Assembly: GCF_003369445.1 (NCBI RefSeq)
Contig: NZ_QRCU01000077.1
Location: 124,001 to 188,000 of the forward strand
Reading direction: 5' to 3'
Source: Arthrobacter silvisoli
Lineage (GTDB): Bacteria > Actinomycetota > Actinomycetes > Actinomycetales > Micrococcaceae
DNA: 64,000 bases
A model generated the notes under the pieces. The model was not told the origin of the DNA, did not search any database, and saw only the letters and a list, made by a program, of their open reading frames with translations. Shown here one piece after another: positions 16,571-24,976 of this stretch. Position 1 is the first letter of the stretch, and every line of letters starts with the position of its first letter. The translations under genes were made by a program, and so were the position numbers.

Positions 16571-16696
16571 GTGGAGTTCCTGATTGTGCTTGCCGTCCTG
16601 GCCGCGGTTGCCGGCGGCGTCCTGTGGGGCCGCAAGTACTTCCGGCATGAGATCGACCGGGCGAAGCGGATCCGCCGCGCAAACAAGCAGCAGTAA
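16571..16696 (+). CDS. 41-aa single-pass membrane microprotein
   Basis: A short frame with a GTG start, GGAG 6 nt upstream and a TAA stop. It encodes one hydrophobic helix (EFLIVLAVLAAVAGGVLWG, residues 2-20) followed by a strongly basic tail (RKYFRHEIDRAKRIRRANKQ), the layout of a small N-out/C-in membrane protein. It lies 63 nt after the giant membrane protein and 36 nt before the convergent glucosidase. Function unknown; it could be a partner of the upstream protein or an independent conserved microprotein. No similarity search was possible. Confidence 0.6.
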   Translation: MEFLIVLAVLAAVAGGVLWGRKYFRHEIDRAKRIRRANKQQ

Positions 16697-16732
16697 CCGG
16701 GTTTCAGCAGGGTTGTGCCAAAAGCGGCCGGC

Positions 16733-18181
16733 CTAGGTGGTTTTCCCGCGCAAGCGGCTGCGGCGCGCCCGGCTGAGGGACCGGTACCAGTAGAAGGATT
16801 CCTTGGGCGTCCTCTGCAGGGTTTCGAAGTCCACATGGACCAGGCCGAAGCGCTGTGAGAATCCGGCGGCCCATTCGAAGTTGTCCAGGAGCGTCCAGAC
16901 GTAGTAGCCGAGCAGCTCGACGTCGTGGGCAATGCCGCCCGGAGCGGTGGCAGTCAACACGTGGCCCAGGTGGCCCGCGAGGTACTCGATCCGGTCCTGG
17001 TCCCGCAAGGTCCCGGAAACACGGGCGGGTTCCGGGAAGCTTGCACCGCTCTCCGTAATCATCACCGGAGGCAATGCCTCGCCGTAACGGTCCTTGAGCG
17101 AGCGGAGCAGGGTCCCTAGATGCTCGGGTGCCACCGGCCACCCGAAGCCCGTGACCCCGTACTCGGGGAACGGCACCAGGTGGAAGGGCAGCTTGGCCAT
17201 CATCTCGCTGTCGCCCGCCGGGGTGCTGTGGGTGCCGCCGCCCGCCGCGATCCTGACCGGGTAGTAGTAGTTGACCCCGTAGAAGTCCAGCGGCTGGTGG
17301 ATGAGTTGCATGTCGTCGTCGGAGGCGCTGCCGAGCATTTTGAACCAGGGGCGCACCAACAACGGCGGTGTCGGGTACTTTCCGGTCAGGAGCGGGTCGG
17401 CGAAGATCCGGTTCACCAGCAAGTCGAAGGTGGTTGCCATCAGTCCGTCCTTGAAACCCGTACCTGCCGGGCTGACGGGGGCGTGCATATTGGCGACGCC
17501 GATGCGTCCTATCGCTCCGGCCGCACGCAGTGCCTGGACCGCCAGCCCGTGGCCCAGTAATTGGTGGTGCACTGCAGGGAGCGCGTCGAACAGGAGCCGG
17601 CGGCCCGGCGCGTGGACCCCGAGCCCATATCCCTGGAGCGCCACCGAGACCGGTTCGTTCAGGGTCACCCATTGCGCAACGCGGTCGCCCAGGCGGGCAG
17701 CGACGAGGGCAACATAGTCGCCGAAGCGTCCGGCCGTCGCGCGGCTGAGCCACCCGCCGTCGTGCTCCAATGCCAGGGGAGTATCCCAATGGAACAGGGT
17801 CGCCATGGGGGAGATGCCGGCCGCAAGCAGCTTGTCGGTCAGGCGGTCGTAGAAGTCCAGTCCTTGTTCGTTTGCGGCGCCCCTGCCATCCGGCTGGATC
17901 CGGGACCAGGAAAGGGAGAAGCGGTAGGAATCGACGCCGAGCTCCCGCATCAGGGCGATGTCTTCGCCGCTGCGGTTATAGTGGTCGCAGGCGACGGCGG
18001 CCGAAGCGCCGTCGCTGATCGTCCCGGGCTTCTCCGCGAACGCGTCCCAGCTGGACGGACCCCGGCCATCCACGTCCAGGGAACCCTCGATCTGGAACGC
18101 CGCGGTGGCGACTCCAAGGATGAATCCGGCAGGAAACAGGCCCGCAAGATGCTCTACGGTGGGTCCAGCCTGGACGGTCAT
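16733..18181 (-). CDS. GH1 family beta-glucosidase
   Basis: Cytosolic glycoside hydrolase family 1 retaining enzyme, 482 aa, hydrolysing aryl- or alkyl-beta-glucosides or related beta-glycosides. The FPAGFILGVATAAFQIEGS opening, acid/base Glu176 in TLNEP and nucleophile Glu377 in ITESG are all present. No signal peptide. Start chosen at MTVQAG; an in-frame ATG at 18241 would add 20 non-family residues. TAGTAT at 18260-18265 (reverse strand) is a possible -10. It is divergent from rpsJ and unrelated to its ribosomal neighbours. Exact sugar specificity cannot be read from the sequence. Confidence 0.92.
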   Translation of the reverse strand: MTVQAGPTVEHLAGLFPAGFILGVATAAFQIEGSLDVDGRGPSSWDAFAEKPGTISDGASAAVACDHYNRSGEDIALMRELGVDSYRFSLSWSRIQPDGRGAANEQGLDFYDRLTDKLLAAGISPMATLFHWDTPLALEHDGGWLSRATAGRFGDYVALVAARLGDRVAQWVTLNEPVSVALQGYGLGVHAPGRRLLFDALPAVHHQLLGHGLAVQALRAAGAIGRIGVANMHAPVSPAGTGFKDGLMATTFDLLVNRIFADPLLTGKYPTPPLLVRPWFKMLGSASDDDMQLIHQPLDFYGVNYYYPVRIAAGGGTHSTPAGDSEMMAKLPFHLVPFPEYGVTGFGWPVAPEHLGTLLRSLKDRYGEALPPVMITESGASFPEPARVSGTLRDQDRIEYLAGHLGHVLTATAPGGIAHDVELLGYYVWTLLDNFEWAAGFSQRFGLVHVDFETLQRTPKESFYWYRSLSRARRSRLRGKTT

Positions 18182-18563
18182 GCCCCCATCATGATCACCG
18201 CTGCGCACGATGGCAACGGGTTCCGGAGGCCCGATTCGCATCTGCCGTCGAATTCGGGCATACTAGATGAGTTGTTCAAGCGCTCCTTCGCGTCCCGATC
18301 CGGATAATGCCGGGTGCAGGGTCCAGGCTGGAGCCCAAACATAACCCGGATCCCCCAAAGAACTACGGATCGTTTTGCGTGAAAAGCGCGACACGCCCGA
18401 CCGCGGGGGTCGGAGCACCGGCGGTTTGAGGAACCCGGGATTTCCGGATTCAAGCCGTGCGGTGGGTGGTGGTAGAACCTCAATTGCTTCGGCAGCCACG
18501 GAACGCAAGTAAACAGGGCAGCCCTAACCCAGGGAAGCACAGACTGAAAGAGAGTCAGGCGAC
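18182..18563 (+). other. GH1 / rpsJ divergent intergenic region (382 bp)
   Basis: Holds the control regions of the reverse-strand glucosidase and of the S10 cluster. TAGAAC at 18473-18478 with TTCAAG 18 nt upstream (18449-18454) is a candidate S10 promoter, giving a leader of about 80 nt. No open frame with a ribosome site was seen, and no S10-leader structure could be recognised by eye. Confidence 0.4.
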
Positions 18564-18872
18564 ATGGCGGGACAAAAGATCCGCATCCGGCTGAAGTCAT
18601 ATGACCACGAGGTCATTGATGTTTCAGCGCGGAAGATCGTTGAGACGGTCACGCGCGCAGGCGCAACGGTAGTGGGCCCCGTGCCGCTTCCGACGGAGAA
18701 GAACGTGTACTGCGTTATCCGCTCTCCCCACAAGTACAAGGACAGCCGTGAGCACTTCGAAATGCGTACTCACAAGCGTCTGATCGACATCATCGACCCC
18801 ACGCCCAAGGCTGTTGACTCGCTCATGCGTCTCGACCTGCCGGCCGACGTGAACATCGAAATCAAGCTGTAG
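18564..18872 (+). CDS. rpsJ: 30S ribosomal protein S10
   Basis: Small-subunit head protein, also the NusE partner in antitermination; 102 aa, full length ([19 protein letters not shown] to NIEIKL). ATG with GAGAG about 9 nt upstream. First gene of the S10 cluster; rplC follows after 17 nt. Confidence 0.98.
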
Positions 18873-18889
18873 GGAGGTGCTGAGAGACT

Positions 18890-19540
18890 ATGACCGCAAC
18901 CCGTAACGTAAAGGGCCTGCTGGGCACGAAGCTCGGCATGACCCAGGTCTGGGACGAGAACAACAAGCTCATCCCGGTAACTGTCGTCCAGGCTGACTCC
19001 AACGTCGTCACCCAGCTGCGCAACGCAGAGGCCGACGGCTACGTCGCCGTTCAGATCGGCTATGGCCAGATCGATCCCCGCAAGGTCACCAAGCCGCTGG
19101 CTGGTCACTTTGAAAAGGCCGGCGTGACCCCCCGCCGCCACGTCGTCGAACTGCGCACTGCAGACGCCGCGTCTTACGAGCTGGGCCAGGAGCTCTCTGT
19201 TGAGCTCTTCGAAGCCGGCCAGAAGATCGACGTCGTCGGCACCAGCAAGGGTAAGGGCTTCGCCGGTGTTATGAAGCGTCACGGCTTCTCCGGTGTCGGT
19301 GCTTCCCACGGTGCGCACAAGAACCACCGCAAGCCTGGTTCCATCGGTGGCGCATCCACCCCGAGCCGCGTCTTCAAGGGCCTGAAAATGGCCGGCCGCA
19401 TGGGCGCCGTACGTCACACCACGCTGAACCTGACCGTTCACGCTGTTGACGTTGAGAAGTCGCTGCTCCTTATCAAGGGTGCCGTCCCCGGTGCCCGCGG
19501 CCAGGTCGTACTCGTACGTTCCGCCGTGAAGGGAGCCTAG
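18890..19540 (+). CDS. rplC: 50S ribosomal protein L3
   Basis: Early-assembly large-subunit protein near the peptidyl-transferase centre, 216 aa. Starts MTATRNVKGLLGTKLGMTQ; the internal loop motif HRKPGSIGGASTPSRVFKG is intact. GGGAGG sits in the gap after rpsJ. Second gene of the S10 operon; rplD follows after 4 nt. Confidence 0.98.
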   Translation: MTATRNVKGLLGTKLGMTQVWDENNKLIPVTVVQADSNVVTQLRNAEADGYVAVQIGYGQIDPRKVTKPLAGHFEKAGVTPRRHVVELRTADAASYELGQELSVELFEAGQKIDVVGTSKGKGFAGVMKRHGFSGVGASHGAHKNHRKPGSIGGASTPSRVFKGLKMAGRMGAVRHTTLNLTVHAVDVEKSLLLIKGAVPGARGQVVLVRSAVKGA

Positions 19541-19544
19541 TTCA

Positions 19545-20162
19545 ATGACTAGCACTGTGAAGGTAGACCTGCCTGCAGAGATCTTCGACGTCCAGACCAA
19601 CGTGCCGCTGCTGCACCAGGTCGTCGTCGCCCAGCTCGCTGCCGCTCGCCAGGGTACCCACAAGACCAAGACCCGCGCTGAAGTTTCCGGTGCAGGCCGC
19701 AAGCCGTTCAAGCAGAAGGGTACCGGCCGCGCCCGCCAGGGCTCGATCCGTGCTCCGCACATGACCGGTGGTGGCATCGTCCACGGCCCGACCCCGCGTG
19801 ACTACGCCCAGCGCACCCCCAAGAAGATGAAGGCCGCTGCTCTCCGTGGCGCCCTGTCGGACCGCGCCCGCAACGGCCGCATCCACGTCGTCGCTGAACT
19901 GGTTGCCGGCACCAAGCCGTCCACCAAGGACGCCCTGGCGACGCTGAAGGCTGTTACCGAGCGCAAGAACCTGCTCGTCGTGATCGAACGCGCCAACGAT
20001 GTTGCTGCACTGTCCGTGCGCAACCTCGCCGACGTCCACACCCTCTACGTGGACCAGCTGAACACCTACGACGTCCTGGTTTCCGACGACGTGGTCTTCA
20101 CCAAGGCTGCTTTCGAAGCGTTCGTCGCTGACAAGGCAAAGAACGAGGAGGCCGCCAAGTGA
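19545..20162 (+). CDS. rplD: 50S ribosomal protein L4
   Basis: Large-subunit protein lining the exit tunnel, 205 aa. The long internal loop (EVSGAGRKPFKQKGTGRARQGS) that reaches into the rRNA is present. In gamma-proteobacteria L4 regulates the S10 operon; nothing here shows that for this organism. Its stop overlaps the rplW start by 4 nt (GTGA), suggesting coupled translation. Confidence 0.98.
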   Translation: MTSTVKVDLPAEIFDVQTNVPLLHQVVVAQLAAARQGTHKTKTRAEVSGAGRKPFKQKGTGRARQGSIRAPHMTGGGIVHGPTPRDYAQRTPKKMKAAALRGALSDRARNGRIHVVAELVAGTKPSTKDALATLKAVTERKNLLVVIERANDVAALSVRNLADVHTLYVDQLNTYDVLVSDDVVFTKAAFEAFVADKAKNEEAAK

Positions 20163-20464
20163 GCGTCACCACCATCAAGGACCCGCGCGACGTCGTCATC
20201 GCACCCGTCGTTTCGGAAAAGAGCTACGGCCTGATCGACGAGGGCAAGTACACCTTCCTGGTGGACCCCCGTTCGAACAAGACCGAGATCAAGCTGGCCG
20301 TGGAGAAGATCTTCTCCGTCAAGGTCGAATCGATCAACACCATCAACCGTGCCGGTAAGCGCAAGCGGACCAAGTTCGGATGGGGACAGCGCAAGAGCAC
20401 CAAGCGCGCGATTGTCACCCTGAAGGAAGGCACTATCGACATCTTCGGCGGTCCGCTCGCGTAG
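20159..20464 (+). CDS. rplW: 50S ribosomal protein L23
   Basis: Tunnel-exit protein that docks SRP and trigger factor, 101 aa. GTG start inside the last codons of rplD. The core EGKYTFLVDPRSNKTEIKLAVE is typical. rplB follows after 29 nt with its own GAGGA site. Confidence 0.98.
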   Translation: MSVTTIKDPRDVVIAPVVSEKSYGLIDEGKYTFLVDPRSNKTEIKLAVEKIFSVKVESINTINRAGKRKRTKFGWGQRKSTKRAIVTLKEGTIDIFGGPLA

Positions 20465-20493
20465 CGGAGACCACTTTAACGAGGAAATAAATC

Positions 20494-21333
20494 ATGGGAA
20501 TCCGTAAATACAAGCCGACTACCCCGGGCCGTCGTGGCTCGAGCGTAGCCGACTTCGCTGAAATCACGCGATCGACTCCGGAAAAGTCGCTGCTGCGTCC
20601 GCTGCACAAGACCGGCGGCCGTAACAACACCGGTAAGATCACCACTCGCCACAAGGGTGGTGGACACAAGCGCCAGTACCGTCTGATCGACTTCCGTCGC
20701 CACGACAAGGACGGCGTCAACGCCCGCGTTGCCGAAATCGAGTACGATCCGAACCGTACGGCCCGCATCGCGCTCCTGCACTACGTTGATGGCACCAAGC
20801 GTTACATCATCGCCCCCAACAAGCTGTCCCAGGGCGACTTCGTTGAGGCCGGTCCCGACGCTGACATCAAGCCGGGCAACAACCTGCCCCTGCGCAACAT
20901 CCCTGTCGGTACCGTGATCCACGCAGTTGAACTGCGCCCGGGTGGCGGCGCCAAGATGGCCCGCTCCGCCGGTGCCTCGGTGCAGCTCGTTGCCAAGGAA
21001 GGCCGTTTCGCCCAGCTGCGCCTGCCCTCCGGCGAAATCCGCAACGTTGACGTGCGCTGCCGCGCAACCGTCGGCGAGGTCGGCAACGCCGAGCAGTCGA
21101 ACATCAACTGGGGCAAGGCCGGCCGTATGCGCTGGAAGGGCGTCCGCCCGACCGTGCGTGGTGTGGCCATGAACCCGGTTGACCACCCGCACGGTGGTGG
21201 TGAAGGCAAGACCTCCGGTGGCCGTCACCCGGTCAACCCCAACGGCAAGCCCGAGGGCCGTACCCGCCGCCCCAACAAAGAGAGCGACAAGCTTATTGTT
21301 CGTCGCCGCCGTACTGGCAAGAACAAGCGATAG
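20494..21333 (+). CDS. rplB: 50S ribosomal protein L2
   Basis: Core large-subunit protein needed for subunit joining and peptidyl transfer, 279 aa. The C-terminal motif NPVDHPHGGGEGKTSGGRHP with its conserved His is intact. ATG with GAGGA upstream. Followed after 12 nt by rpsS. Confidence 0.99.
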   Translation: MGIRKYKPTTPGRRGSSVADFAEITRSTPEKSLLRPLHKTGGRNNTGKITTRHKGGGHKRQYRLIDFRRHDKDGVNARVAEIEYDPNRTARIALLHYVDGTKRYIIAPNKLSQGDFVEAGPDADIKPGNNLPLRNIPVGTVIHAVELRPGGGAKMARSAGASVQLVAKEGRFAQLRLPSGEIRNVDVRCRATVGEVGNAEQSNINWGKAGRMRWKGVRPTVRGVAMNPVDHPHGGGEGKTSGGRHPVNPNGKPEGRTRRPNKESDKLIVRRRRTGKNKR

Positions 21334-21345
21334 GAGCCTGGACAC

Positions 21346-21627
21346 ATGCCACGCAGCCTGAAAAAAGGTCCTTTCGTTGACCAGCACCTCTTTGTGAAGG
21401 TCGCCAAGGAAAACGAAAAGGGCACCAAGAACGTCATCAAGACCTGGTCCCGCCGTTCGATGATCATCCCGGACATGCTGGGTCACACGATCGCCGTTCA
21501 CGACGGACGCAAGCACATCCCGGTGTTTGTCACTGAGTCGATGGTCGGGCACAAGCTCGGCGAATTCGCTCCTACGCGGACTTTCCGCGGCCATGTCAAG
21601 GACGACCGTAAGGGCAAGCGCCGCTAA
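21346..21627 (+). CDS. rpsS: 30S ribosomal protein S19
   Basis: Small-subunit head protein paired with S13, 93 aa. Starts MPRSLKKGPFVDQHL and ends RTFRGHVKDDRKGKRR, full length. TAGGAG overlaps the rplB stop. rplV follows after 38 nt. Confidence 0.98.
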   Translation: MPRSLKKGPFVDQHLFVKVAKENEKGTKNVIKTWSRRSMIIPDMLGHTIAVHDGRKHIPVFVTESMVGHKLGEFAPTRTFRGHVKDDRKGKRR

Positions 21628-21665
21628 GGCGCTCGCTCTACGGCTAAGACGAGAGAAGGAAAGCA

Positions 21666-22031
21666 ATGGAAGCCAAGGCTATTGCGCGTCACATCCGCGT
21701 AACGCCTATGAAGGCCCGGCGCGTCGTCAACCTTGTTCGTGGCAAGCAAGCGAACGAGGCTCTGGCAATTCTGAAGTTTGCCCAGCAGGCAGCTTCGGAG
21801 CCGGTATTCAAGGTAGTTCAGTCGGCAATGGCAAACGCCCGGGTCCTCGCGGACCGCGACGGCGTTGCCTTTGACGAGGGCGACCTCTACATCAGCGAAG
21901 CGTTTGTTGACGAGGGCCCGACCATGAAGCGGTTCCAGCCGCGTGCACAGGGTCGCGCCTACCAGATCAAGAAGCGCACGAGCCACATCACCGTGGTAGT
22001 CGCTACCCCGGAGAAAGAGGAGGCTCGCTAA
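21666..22031 (+). CDS. rplV: 50S ribosomal protein L22
   Basis: Tunnel-lining large-subunit protein, 121 aa. Starts MEAKAIARHIRVTPMKARRVV; the hairpin MKRFQPRAQGRAYQIKKRTSHI that narrows the tunnel is present. AGAAGGAA ribosome site. It abuts rpsC with no gap. Confidence 0.98.
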   Translation: MEAKAIARHIRVTPMKARRVVNLVRGKQANEALAILKFAQQAASEPVFKVVQSAMANARVLADRDGVAFDEGDLYISEAFVDEGPTMKRFQPRAQGRAYQIKKRTSHITVVVATPEKEEAR

Positions 22032-22865
22032 GTGGGACAGAAAGTAAACCCGCACGGGTTCCGACTCGGTATCACCACCGATCACGTTTCGCACTGGTTC
22101 GCTGACAGCACCAAGAACGGCCAGCGGTACAAGGACTTCGTCCGCGAAGACATCCGCATCCGCCAGCTCATGTCCACGGGCATGGAGCGCGCCGGCATCG
22201 CCAAGGTCGAGATCGAGCGCACCCGCGACCGCGTCCGCGTGGACATCCACACGGCACGTCCGGGCATCGTCATCGGCCGCCGCGGCGCCGAGGCCGACCG
22301 CATCCGCGGCGAGCTCGAAAAGCTGACCGGCAAGCAGGTCCAGCTGAACATCCTCGAGGTCAAGAACCCGGAGATGGAAGCACAGCTGGTTGCCCAGGGC
22401 GTTGCTGAGCAGCTGACTTCCCGCGTGGCATTCCGCCGTGCGATGAAGAAGGCCATGCAGTCCGCGCAGCGTGCGGGTGCCAAGGGTATCCGTATCGCCT
22501 GCTCCGGTCGACTGGGCGGCGCGGAAATGTCCCGCTCCGAGTTCTACCGCGAAGGCCGTGTGCCGCTGCACACCCTGCGCGCGAACATCGACTACGGCTT
22601 CTACGAGGCCAAGACCACCTTCGGCCGCATCGGCGTGAAGGTCTGGATCTACAAGGGCGACGTCACCGCCAAGGAACTGGCTCAGCAGGCAGCTGCTGCT
22701 CCGTCCCGCGGCCGCGCCGGCGACCGCCCGGGCCGCCCGGGTGGCGACCGCCGTCGTCGTAACGACCGTCCGGCAGCCGAGGCAGCACCCGCTGCTGCTG
22801 AAGCTCCGGCCGCTGAAGCCGCTCCCGCAGGTTCGGCACAGGCAGCAGAAGGAGGACAGGCTTAA
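22032..22865 (+). CDS. rpsC: 30S ribosomal protein S3
   Basis: mRNA-entry protein of the small subunit, 277 aa. The type-2 KH domain carries PGIVIGRRGAEADRI. GTG start directly at the end of rplV. The last 55 or so residues form an Arg/Gly- then Ala/Pro/Glu-rich low-complexity tail that many other phyla lack. Confidence 0.98.
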   Translation: MGQKVNPHGFRLGITTDHVSHWFADSTKNGQRYKDFVREDIRIRQLMSTGMERAGIAKVEIERTRDRVRVDIHTARPGIVIGRRGAEADRIRGELEKLTGKQVQLNILEVKNPEMEAQLVAQGVAEQLTSRVAFRRAMKKAMQSAQRAGAKGIRIACSGRLGGAEMSRSEFYREGRVPLHTLRANIDYGFYEAKTTFGRIGVKVWIYKGDVTAKELAQQAAAAPSRGRAGDRPGRPGGDRRRRNDRPAAEAAPAAAEAPAAEAAPAGSAQAAEGGQA

Positions 22866-23282
22866 ATGCTTATCCCACGTCGAGTCAAGCACCGTAAGCA
22901 GCACCACCCGGGTCGTTCCGGCGCTGCAACGGGCGGCACCAAGGTCAACTTCGGTGAGTTCGGTATCCAGGCCCTGAGCCCGGCATACGTGACCAACCGT
23001 CAGATCGAATCCGCCCGTATCGCGATGACCCGCCACATCAAGCGTGGCGGTAAGGTCTGGATCAACATCTACCCGGACCGTCCGCTGACCAAGAAGCCGG
23101 CCGAAACCCGTATGGGTTCCGGTAAGGGTTCTCCGGAATGGTGGGTCGCAAACGTCAAGCCGGGCCGGGTTCTCTTCGAACTCTCCGGTGTCAATGAAGA
23201 GGTAGCACGCGAGGCACTGCGCCTGGCAATCCACAAGCTGCCGTTGAAGGCACGCATTGTGCGTCGCGAAGGTGGTGAATAG
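22866..23282 (+). CDS. rplP: 50S ribosomal protein L16
   Basis: Large-subunit protein at the A-site tRNA elbow, 138 aa. Starts MLIPRRVKHRKQHHPGR; ETRMGSGKGSPEWWVANVKPG is intact. AGGAGG lies just upstream in the rpsC end. Stop is 2 nt before rpmC. Confidence 0.98.
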   Translation: MLIPRRVKHRKQHHPGRSGAATGGTKVNFGEFGIQALSPAYVTNRQIESARIAMTRHIKRGGKVWINIYPDRPLTKKPAETRMGSGKGSPEWWVANVKPGRVLFELSGVNEEVAREALRLAIHKLPLKARIVRREGGE

Positions 23283-23284
23283 AA

Positions 23285-23605
23285 ATGGCAGTAGGGTCGA
23301 AGGATCTCGCACCCGCACAGCTGGACGGTTTCGACAACGAGCGTCTCGTTGAGGAACTCCGCAAGTCCAAGGAAGAGCTGTTCAACCTGCGTTTCCAGTC
23401 CGCCACCGGCCAGCTGGAGAACCACGGTCGTCTGCGCGCGGTAAAGAAGGACATCGCACGCATCTACACCGTTCTCCGTGAGCGCGAGCTGGGCATTCGT
23501 GCCGAGGTTGCCGCACCGGTTGTGGAAGCCAAGGAAGAAAAGAAGTCCAAGAAGGCTGCCAAGGCTGAAAAGGCCGAGGTTGAAGCCGGGGAGGACGCCA
23601 AGTGA
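23285..23605 (+). CDS. rpmC: 50S ribosomal protein L29
   Basis: Tunnel-exit protein, 106 aa. The core (LVEELRKSKEELFNLRFQSATGQLENHGRLRAVKKDIARI) ends near residue 78; a Lys/Ala/Glu-rich tail of about 30 residues follows. Its end overlaps the rpsQ GTG start by 4 nt. Confidence 0.97.
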   Translation: MAVGSKDLAPAQLDGFDNERLVEELRKSKEELFNLRFQSATGQLENHGRLRAVKKDIARIYTVLRERELGIRAEVAAPVVEAKEEKKSKKAAKAEKAEVEAGEDAK

Positions 23606-23898
23606 GCGAGAAGGAAACTGTGACGGAAGCAGCAGCCAGCGCCGAACAGCGCGGTTACCGTAAGACGCGTCGCGGCTACGTTGTCTCGGACAAGATGGAA
23701 AAGACCATCGTTGTCCAGGTTGAAGACCGCGTGAAGCACGCTCTGTACGGCAAGGTTATTCGCCGCACCTCGAAGATCAAGGCTCACGACGAAGAGAACA
23801 CCGCCGGCATCGGCGACCTCGTCCTCATCGCCGAGACCCGCCCGCTGTCCGCTACCAAGCGGTGGCGCCTCGTGGAGATCCTCGAAAAGGCCAAGTAA
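23602..23898 (+). CDS. rpsQ: 30S ribosomal protein S17
   Basis: Primary 16S-binding protein, 98 aa. GTG start inside the rpmC stop (GTGA). The N-terminus is extended by about 17 residues before GYRKTRRGYVVSDKMEKTIVV. Last gene of this transcription block; a strong hairpin follows 32 nt later. Confidence 0.97.
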   Translation: MSEKETVTEAAASAEQRGYRKTRRGYVVSDKMEKTIVVQVEDRVKHALYGKVIRRTSKIKAHDEENTAGIGDLVLIAETRPLSATKRWRLVEILEKAK

Positions 23899-23930
23899 GT
23901 CCGACGCCGGCCTGCCGGCGGGGATTCACT

Positions 23931-23968
23931 GGAAGGGCCCGCATTCCGCGAGGGATGCGGGCCCTTCC
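23931..23968 (+). terminator. S10-cluster terminator after rpsQ
   Basis: GGAAGGGCCCGCAT (23931-23944) and its perfect complement (23955-23968) form a 14-bp stem with a 10-nt loop, followed by GCGTTT. Confidence 0.8.
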
Positions 23969-23996
23969 GCGTTTCGGCCATTGGGCCCAAGCATGC

Positions 23997-24002
23997 TAGG
24001 AT
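23997..24002 (+). promoter_or_regulatory. putative spc promoter -10
   Basis: TAGGAT, 28 nt after the rpsQ terminator, is the best -10 match before rplN; TTCGGC about 17 nt upstream is a poor -35. It would give an rplN leader of over 200 nt. Confidence 0.35.
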
Positions 24003-24241
24003 ATTGAGTTTGTATGGCGCCATTTGTGCGTCTGCAACCACCTCGTAAACAATCGTGCCATGGCATACTGCCCCGCGCCGGTTTTCCCGGCAAGGGAAGC
24101 TGATGCTTCTGGCATGGGCGTTTAGGCCTGCTCTGGCAAAATCCAGGCAGGTCCAGAGACACCCCGATCAACCGTTCCGCAAGGCTCATTCCGTATGCAC
24201 GATTTCGGCTTGAGAACCGGCGCGACGCAAGGAGTAAAAAA

Positions 24242-24610
24242 TTGATTCAGCAGGAGTCGCGACTGAAGGTCGCCGACAACACGGGTGCTAAGGAAATCCT
24301 TACCATTCGCGTTCTCGGTGGTTCCGGCCGTCGCTACGCAAGCATCGGCGACGTCATCGTCGCAACCGTCAAGGACGCTATCCCGGGCGGCAACGTAAAG
24401 AAGGGCGACGTCGTCAAGGCCGTCGTCGTTCGCACCAAGAAGGAACGCCGCCGTGCGGACGGTTCCTACATCAAGTTTGACGAGAACGCAGCTGTGATCC
24501 TGAAGAACGACGGTGACCCCCGCGGTACCCGTATCTTCGGCCCGGTTGGCCGCGAGCTTCGCGACAAGAAGTTCATGAAGATCGTCTCCCTGGCTCCGGA
24601 GGTGCTGTAA
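24242..24610 (+). CDS. rplN: 50S ribosomal protein L14 (TTG start)
   Basis: Large-subunit interface protein, 122 aa. The start is TTG at 24242, with AAGGAG 7 nt upstream giving the standard MIQQESRLKVADNTGAKE opening; no in-frame ATG or GTG would fit. First gene of the spc block, with its own long leader. rplX follows after 3 nt. Confidence 0.97.
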   Translation: MIQQESRLKVADNTGAKEILTIRVLGGSGRRYASIGDVIVATVKDAIPGGNVKKGDVVKAVVVRTKKERRRADGSYIKFDENAAVILKNDGDPRGTRIFGPVGRELRDKKFMKIVSLAPEVL

Positions 24611-24613
24611 CCC

Positions 24614-24976
24614 ATGGGTGCAAAGATCAAGAAGGGTGACCTCGTTCAGGTCATCACCGGTGCCAAGCAGGACCGCGGCGGCGACCGTGGCAAGCAGGGC
24701 AAGGTTCTTCGCGTATTCCCTGAGGCTAACCGCGTCCTCGTGGAAGGCATCAACCGCGTGACCAAGCACACCAAGGTCGGACAGTCCCAGCGCGGCACCA
24801 AGACCGGCGGCATCGAGATCGTCGAGGCTCCGATCCACATCTCGAACGTGGCTCTGGTTGACCCCTCGACCAAGAAGCCGACCCGCGTCGGTTTCCGTGT
24901 TGAGACCGTTGAGAAGGACGGCAAGAAGAAGACCGTTCGCATCCGCGTGTCCAAGGCCACCGGGAAGGACATCTAA
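24614..24976 (+). CDS. rplX: 50S ribosomal protein L24
   Basis: Assembly-initiator protein of the large subunit, 120 aa. The KOW motif (KGDLVQVITGAKQDRGGDRGKQGKV) lies near the N-terminus. GGAGG is in the rplN end. Stop and rplE start share one base (TAATG). Confidence 0.97.
   Translation: MGAKIKKGDLVQVITGAKQDRGGDRGKQGKVLRVFPEANRVLVEGINRVTKHTKVGQSQRGTKTGGIEIVEAPIHISNVALVDPSTKKPTRVGFRVETVEKDGKKKTVRIRVSKATGKDI

Larger units (their letters stand above)
23899..24241 (+). other. rpsQ-rplN intergenic region (343 bp)
   Basis: Contains a perfect terminator and then about 270 nt of leader with one -10-like TAGGAT (23997-24002). No open frame with a ribosome site. It separates the S10 block from the spc block, which are contiguous in many bacteria. 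Confidence 0.6.

Noticed and set aside
18182..18241. Longer start for the beta-glucosidase at 18241
   Set aside because: The extra 20 residues do not look like GH1 N-termini; not excluded, because a TAGTAT -10 lies just upstream of that ATG.
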